Assembly: GCA_025345505.1 (NCBI GenBank) | Contig: JANVCC010000018.1 | Location: 12,344,231 to 12,408,230, forward strand | Length of the DNA stretch: 64,000 bases | Direction of reading: 5' to 3' | Origin: Todiramphus chloris collaris | Taxonomy: Eukaryota > Chordata > Aves > Coraciiformes > Alcedinidae | Shown: positions 58,936 to 64,000 of the stretch, piece by piece | Numbering within the stretch: the stretch's first letter is position 1 | Layout: each line of letters opens with the position of its first letter | The notes under the pieces: generated by a model | Databases searched by the model: none | What the model was told of the DNA's origin: nothing | The model's input: only the letters and a program-made list of their open reading frames with translations | Made by a program: the position numbers and the translations under genes

Positions 58936-61900
58936 TTATAGTTTTGTAAAAAAATTATTTGAAGGATGCAGAAAAGTAAATTCTGAAAAGAACACATCAT
59001 AAAGATGAGGAAATGGAGGAAGACAAAATTAATGTTTCTTGATAATAAGCATCATGCAGAATAACTGAAATGCATAGAGTGTACACTGTAATGCCACTTT
59101 TTTTTCCATCTTATGCTCTGCTGATGCTCCTGTTATATTATCATAAGGTGCAGTCATGTAAAGTTATTTAAGATTTTAGGCCCTAAGTGAGAGCATGTTG
59201 TTCTTCCTGATTAAAACCATATGACTTTTAAATATTAATATGACACATAAAAGTTATGAAGATGAGCTTTTCATTAGACATTAACCAAATCTTTGTAATA
59301 GGTATAATATATTGACCTTCTGTAAAATCTTTTGTCCACAGATCACAGATGCAATCATCAAATGTCTAGATCATGTCATTGTTAGTCTTGTCTGTACTTA
59401 CACTTCATGTGGAATTTCAATATGCTGAGTTGAACTTCCTTTCTGAATGGGTACAGGTCATGGAATAATGTAGCTTAAATAAGACTTCCAAAATGAATTT
59501 TTAGTTAACTGTATTTGCATAGTTTGGAGCAAGCCAAAAGAAGTTATTTATCAGCTTGAACTCTTACTTAGAGTTTACAAGAAGTACCATGACTAGAAAT
59601 AAAATACAGGGATTTTTTTCTAGATTTCAGATTTTATCCTTTTTTTCAAGTATTGATGAAGACATTTGACTATATGTTATAAATTACCTTTTTTATTTTT
59701 TGTGTCAGTGAATCAATTATCATTTTTGTGTGTTAGAGAAAGGATGAAGCAAGGTAGTCAGGCAAGCATATACTTGCAGAATTTCTACAGTGATGGAAGA
59801 ACCACATGCAAGGACAGGAATGAAGTGGAAACACCTTCTTAACTAGATAATAACCTGGTATATTTTATATGCGGGGTTTGCTGCTTTGGGGTTTTGGTTT
59901 GGTTTTTTGTTTTGGTTTTTTTTTTGCTTTTCCTTTCTTTTAATTCTTTGTGGATTAGCTCTTGCAGGACAGCAATTGCTGGTTAACGATAGCAGGTCAC
60001 CTTGCTTAGTCCTCACTTCATTATCATACACATGGCAAAAGGATAATTTGAGTAATAATGTCTGGTGCATAGATTAAGTTAGAAACCTATTCTCAATAGT
60101 AATGGTTATGAAAATGTCCTGGGAATCTTTCTTTAAGTAAAGGAAAGCTGCCTCTTTTTTTCATTATTTATTTATTTAATTAATTGTAATTTTATTTTAA
60201 TGTGAAATTTCATTTCTTCTGAAATTCTGCTCTATGATTATATATAAACCCCATTCTTTATTGTGGAAGTAGATTACTGACTTTGTTAAAGATGAAAAGT
60301 ACTTATGATACTAGTTAAAAATACTAAGGGAAAAATATATCTCAAGGAACATTGGTAGGAGCAGTAAGGAGGAAAGTTTTACATTGTCCAACTGTGAACA
60401 GAGAAGAGTGTCACAGTTAAGAAAGGGGTCATGATCATTTCCTGTAACTAATACATTCTAATAACTAGGAGTTACCAAAACAGTATGACTATATCTGTAT
60501 TTTCCTATCAATTAATTTATCTGCATAATGAAATATTCAGTGACCTTAGGACAAGGGTCATAAATGTTAGTAGTGTGCTAGCTATAATCCCAAAATGTTC
60601 CAAACATATACACAAATGCTGGCTATTGGTCTCTAAAAAAATGCAGCTTCTAGAGTTGCATAAAGCTTCTTTTTGGGATATGACTAGGATTTTGTGAAAA
60701 CCTATTGCAGCTTCCCATGATTGCAAGCCCAAGTGAGGACATCCATCGACCGTACATAAATTCATAAGAAATCAAACAAATGCTCTGGCATCTACTTCAG
60801 AACTGGGGATGGAGAATTAATTACTCTGGCATCTTCTCTGTGTGTGCATGTGTGTGTGCACCTTATTTTATCATCATAAAAAGGGAAACACACTTCTATT
60901 GTTGTTTGGTCTTGTAGTCTGCTCCTTATTGTTTATTCTGTTGATCACATTCATCTAATGCTCCAACCTTGAGCTTTTATTATAACCTGAATGCCAAACC
61001 TCTCTTTTTGAGATCAAGGGTACACACAAAGGTGACATAATATAATCACTGTTTTATTGTGTCCATAAATAATGGATTTCTTTTGAAGAGTTTGCAGAAA
61101 TTTGGAGAAAAGCTTTCCCTCCTTTTAATGAAGGTAAAGCCAAATGATGCCACAACTCTTATATACTACTGGAAGTGAGTGCAACTGTATTTTCTAAGGG
61201 CCATTTACATGTGTAGATTACTCTGTGAACTGCTGCGAGAGACTTTCATACATGCAACATTTAAAAAAATATTACAGTTACTAATGAAAACAGCAGTGCT
61301 CTAGATTAAAAGTGCTCTGTCATGAAAAAGATGTTTTTGTGATGACAAGCCATATAGCACAAGGAACTGATGTAAGAAGGAAAATAGATAATTGGTTCTA
61401 TAATGGAACTGCTTTTCATTGACAAAAAAGTTAAAAGTTAACATTTTAAAGTTAAAATGAGCATTCTGTTGACCAAGAACATATAAGCTGTCTGCAATTG
61501 TGTGGGTAAAACTTTTTTCAAGAATGAAGGAAATATTTCTTATGCCAAAAAAAAAGAGATTCAAACAACTTTCAAAAATACAACAATGTAAAAAATTCTT
61601 CTTCTTCTTTACAGAGTGGTACCTAAGTTTATAAACCAAGAAATTCAAGGGTGATTCACACCTTGTTCTGAAAATTTATTATTGATGCTGAAGAGCAAGT
61701 GTTTCTGTTGCCTTTGACAACTGGGGATAAGGGGATAATAATTCTTATGAGAACATTAAAAAAAAAAGTAATTATCAGCAAAAAGCTACTTATGCTACTT
61801 CACTTTTTCTAGTGATGTCTCTTTGTGATAAAAGCTCATTTGCACATGGCTCCCAGAACAATATCTTTCTAGTGTAAATAACGTGAAATGATGCTGTTTC

Positions 61901-62076
61901 TTTCTACAGTAAGCATTCACTCTTTCATAATGTAGTGTGTGTGTATTTTAACCCTCACAAGTCCATTGAGAAGATGGAAAGATTCTGTAAATTATTTCAG
62001 TTTCCTAACATATACTCTTGCCTTCATCTCTCTGTTTGTGTATAAAGATACAGATATGTAATTTAATATAGTTTAT

Positions 62077-62115
62077 CATAACATATATAAAGCATAACAT
62101 ATATAAAGCATAACA
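62077..62115 (+). repeat. 16-bp tandem repeat, about 2.4 units
   Basis: CATAACATATATAAAG occurs at 62077-62092 and 62093-62108, followed by a partial CATAACA. Confidence 0.9.
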
Positions 62116-62178
62116 GTGACATGTATAAGCATAGAAATATAATTGTTTTAATAGCTAGTAAAATTAATTTTAAATTAT

Positions 62179-62772
62179 GGGCAGCATAAAGAAGAGTGTG
62201 GCCAGCAGGTCAAGGGCAGTTCTCCTCCCCCTCTACTCTACCCTAGTGAGACCACATCTGGAGTATTTTGTTCAGTTCTGATCTCCCCAGTTCAAGAGGA
62301 ACAGGGAAATACTAGACATAGTCCAACAGAGAGCTACAAAGATGAGGAAGGGACTGGAACATCTCTCTTATGAGGAAAGGCTGAGAGCCCTGGGACTGTT
62401 TAGCTTGGAAAAGAGAAGATTGAGAGGGGATCTTATTAATGTTTACAAATACCTGAAGGGTGGGTGTCAAGTAGAAGGGTCCAATCTCTTTTCAGGTATG
62501 CACTGTGATAGGACAAGAGGTAATGGTAGCAAGGTTAAACACAGGAAGTTCCACCTCAATATGCAGAAAAACTTCTTTACTGTGAGAGTGACAGAGCACT
62601 GGAACAGGCTCCCCAGAGAGGTTGCGGACTCTCCTCCGCAGATTTTCAAGACCTGCCTGCCTGCCTGAGTCTGTTCCTGTGTGGCATGCCCTGGGTTATC
62701 CTGCTCTGGCAGAGGGTTTGGACTCAGTGATATCTGGAGGTGCCTTCCAACCCCTACCATTCTATGATTCTA
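62179..62772 (+). mobile_element. CR1 LINE 3' end, plus strand, copy C
   Basis: It begins GGGCAGCATAAAGAAGAGTG, continues through GTGAGACCACATCTGGAGTA and the C-terminal part of ORF2, and ends CCCCTACCATTCTATGATTC. Among the copies here it is the closest match to the 3' part of copy A (the same CAGTTCAAGAGG and GGGACTGGAACATCTCTCTT text). 5'-truncated. Confidence 0.9.
62342..62668 (+). pseudogene. CR1 ORF2 C-terminal fragment (copy C)
   Basis: A 108-codon frame: [53 protein letters not shown], then LNMQKNFFTVRVTEHWNRL and PREVADSPPQIFK. It runs uninterrupted to about the natural end of ORF2, so this is the best-kept C-terminal region in the window, but it carries no catalytic domain and no real start. 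Confidence 0.85.
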
Positions 62773-63445
62773 AATATATCAATAAATAGGGAAAAACTTT
62801 ATAAATATAGACTTTTCTGAAGGTAGTGAAGCTGTAGTAGCTAAAGAAGCTAGAGTTCATTAGTTTTGTGTATTTGAAGCACTTTACACCTGGCCAAATT
62901 CACACCTTCAGTCAGTTTTGATTAAATGTGCCTGGGTTAGACCTCCTGAATGTTATCTTCCCAGGAGTTTCTGATTCAAGCATTTTATATGGCTCAATTT
63001 GTGCAATTTATGTGTGTTCAAGACTGAGGTTATTTGGTGTTCTTAAACACCTAGCTCCTGCAATCTTTTCCTCATATTCAAGTCTTCTTAAATAAAGACC
63101 TATTTTAACCTTTCTGGCTGTTGCAGAAGCTTGAAAATATGAACATGAAAAAATTAAGTGTCCAGTTAAAAAAGACACTGAACTTTGCTAAAAAGATCTC
63201 TTAATTTTCAGGGCTGAAGTCACAATTTTCATAGACAATGCTTTCTTTTGTATTGCTGTGCAGGTGAGATGATAGCACCTGATTTTTGTTGAAGTAAAAT
63301 TATGGATGCTGAAAAGCTGCTAGCAGAGGGATTTTCTCAGGTTCTCACAATATTCAGTGAGAATCCTGCCTTTCTCATGCATGTTATGAAAAACAGTAGG
63401 ATGTTTTTTGTAAGCTAGACTAATACGGGGTGTTTTGCTAAGTTC
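62773..63445. other. Non-coding sequence
   Basis: No gene or transposon recognised. The final 100 bases before 63446 may belong to a longer LTR, since TG starts at 63382, 63412 and 63431 are also possible. Confidence 0.45.
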
Positions 63446-63646
63446 TGTTTATGGTACATTGTAAAAATATTTTGAAATGGGTGTTGTAGGACTTTAGCCA
63501 ATCATGCTAGGATATGGGTGATCACTGACCAATCGCCCTATGGGGCTAGGGTATATAAAACGGGGTTATAAATTAATAAAGTTGCTTCTTTGCCTTCTCT
63601 TGCTGAATTTGTGTGTTGCTGCATCTCTCTGCTCCCGGTATAAACA
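63446..63646 (+). mobile_element. Compact LTR-like unit (ERV, possibly ERVK/alpharetrovirus-like)
   Basis: Two CCAAT motifs (63498-63502, 63529-63533), a TATA box TATATAAAA (63552-63560) and AATAAA (63575-63580) lie within about 80 bases, followed by a T/C-rich stretch and CTCCCGGTATAAACA. TGTTTAT at 63446 is the inverted complement of ATAAACA at 63640-63646, as expected for LTR ends. The tight TATA-AATAAA spacing is known from short avian LTRs. No target-site duplication was found (AAGTTC against GAGACA) and no internal retroviral sequence is seen, so edges and class are uncertain. Confidence 0.5.
63552..63560 (+). promoter_or_regulatory. TATA box of the compact LTR-like unit
   Basis: TATATAAAA, with CCAAT boxes about 23 and 54 bases upstream. 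The arrangement is that of a complete pol II promoter. Activity is unknown. Confidence 0.5.
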
Positions 63647-64000
63647 GAGACATAAAATGAATTCTTTTTCTTACGTAATGGCTTATGCTTTTAGGGATAT
63701 TTTTCATGTTTCTATTTCAGATGTGTCAGTAGAAGTATTTTAAGAAGTATTCAAGTAGACCAAATTATCCATATATTACCTAAAGTAAAAACAGTATTGT
63801 AGGAAAAGTAGTCTGGTTTTAAATCTGATGCATAAGTAGATGTAGTCATTAAAATAAAGTTTGTATAACATTTTCATGATTTTCTTATCCAGTGTTTCTT
63901 CATAAAAGTGTTTATATTTCCTATTATCAGAAAGAGTAACAAAAATATTTACAAAATGCACGTTAGGTTTTTGTGTTGTATAGGTTAGGATGATGATTTA
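63647..64000. other. AT-rich non-coding sequence to the window edge
   Basis: No retroviral leader, gag or other coding sequence that I recognise follows the LTR-like unit. No other feature seen. Confidence 0.5.

Larger units (their letters stand above)
54470..62178. other. Long AT-rich stretch with no recognised gene
   Basis: About 7.7 kb without a supported gene or transposon. It contains a T run (55107-55127), TA-rich patches (56938-56985), a T/G tract (59886-59930), a TG run (60839-60861), a TTC run (about 61598-61610) and two small tandem repeats annotated separately. A 115-codon minus-strand frame (61301-61648) is AT-driven, rich in F, N and K, and has no motif. Confidence 0.55.

Noticed and set aside
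61301-61648. 115-codon minus-strand open frame
   Set aside because: Rich in F, N, K and L, as expected from AT-rich DNA. No motif and no signals.
1-64000. CRISPR arrays, operons, phage or plasmid modules
   Set aside because: No regularly spaced repeats, no dense same-strand coding and no ribosome-binding-site pattern. The sequence is vertebrate in character.
1-64000. tRNA or rRNA genes
   Set aside because: I saw no convincing cloverleaf with GGTTCGAATCC-like boxes or rRNA motif. A covariance-model scan would be needed to exclude degraded copies.

Overview
This window looks like nuclear DNA from a bird: AT-rich, non-coding, with no host protein-coding exon I can defend. The main reason for the avian call is the repeat content. 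It holds at least eleven CR1 (chicken repeat 1) LINE copies on both strands, several ending in the typical ATTCTATG/ATTCTGTG-type 3' tails, plus LTR pieces whose terminal motifs resemble avian endogenous retroviruses. Crocodilians and turtles also carry CR1, so the bird call is strong but not absolute. No species can be named.

Layout. 531-1270: a plus-strand CR1 inserted into the tail of a minus-strand CR1. 5643-6232: minus CR1. 15293-15338: a near-perfect 46-nt palindrome. 15840-16655: an old avian ERV LTR-type repeat. 18015-18984: minus CR1 with a large internal deletion. 24726-24846: short minus CR1 tail. 25291-25640 and 26211-26550: a diverged local direct duplication of unclassified sequence. 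29628-31448: plus CR1 (copy A). 32860-36062: the longest CR1, running from just upstream of the endonuclease to the tail, with several stops and frameshifts. 45115-45250: CR1 tail. 51439-52169: a solo LTR with a perfect 5-bp target-site duplication. 52170-52694: minus CR1. 52830-54469: plus CR1 (copy B). 62179-62772: plus CR1 3' end (copy C). 63446-63646: a compact LTR-like promoter/poly(A) unit. Between these lie long stretches of AT-rich unique sequence with homopolymer runs and small tandem repeats.

Nothing here forms an operon or pathway. The recognisable protein coding is dead CR1 ORF2 (endonuclease, reverse transcriptase, C-terminal region). The most informative observation is that copies A and B, about 23 kb apart, are nearly identical over two main tracts (about 616 bp with three substitutions and one indel, then 230 bp with no difference) but clearly diverged in the patches between and beyond. 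This mosaic fits gene conversion, or template switching, better than simple recent co-origin. I found no evidence of a novel biological system. The best candidates for a second look are this mosaic, the palindrome, the local duplication and the three LTR units.
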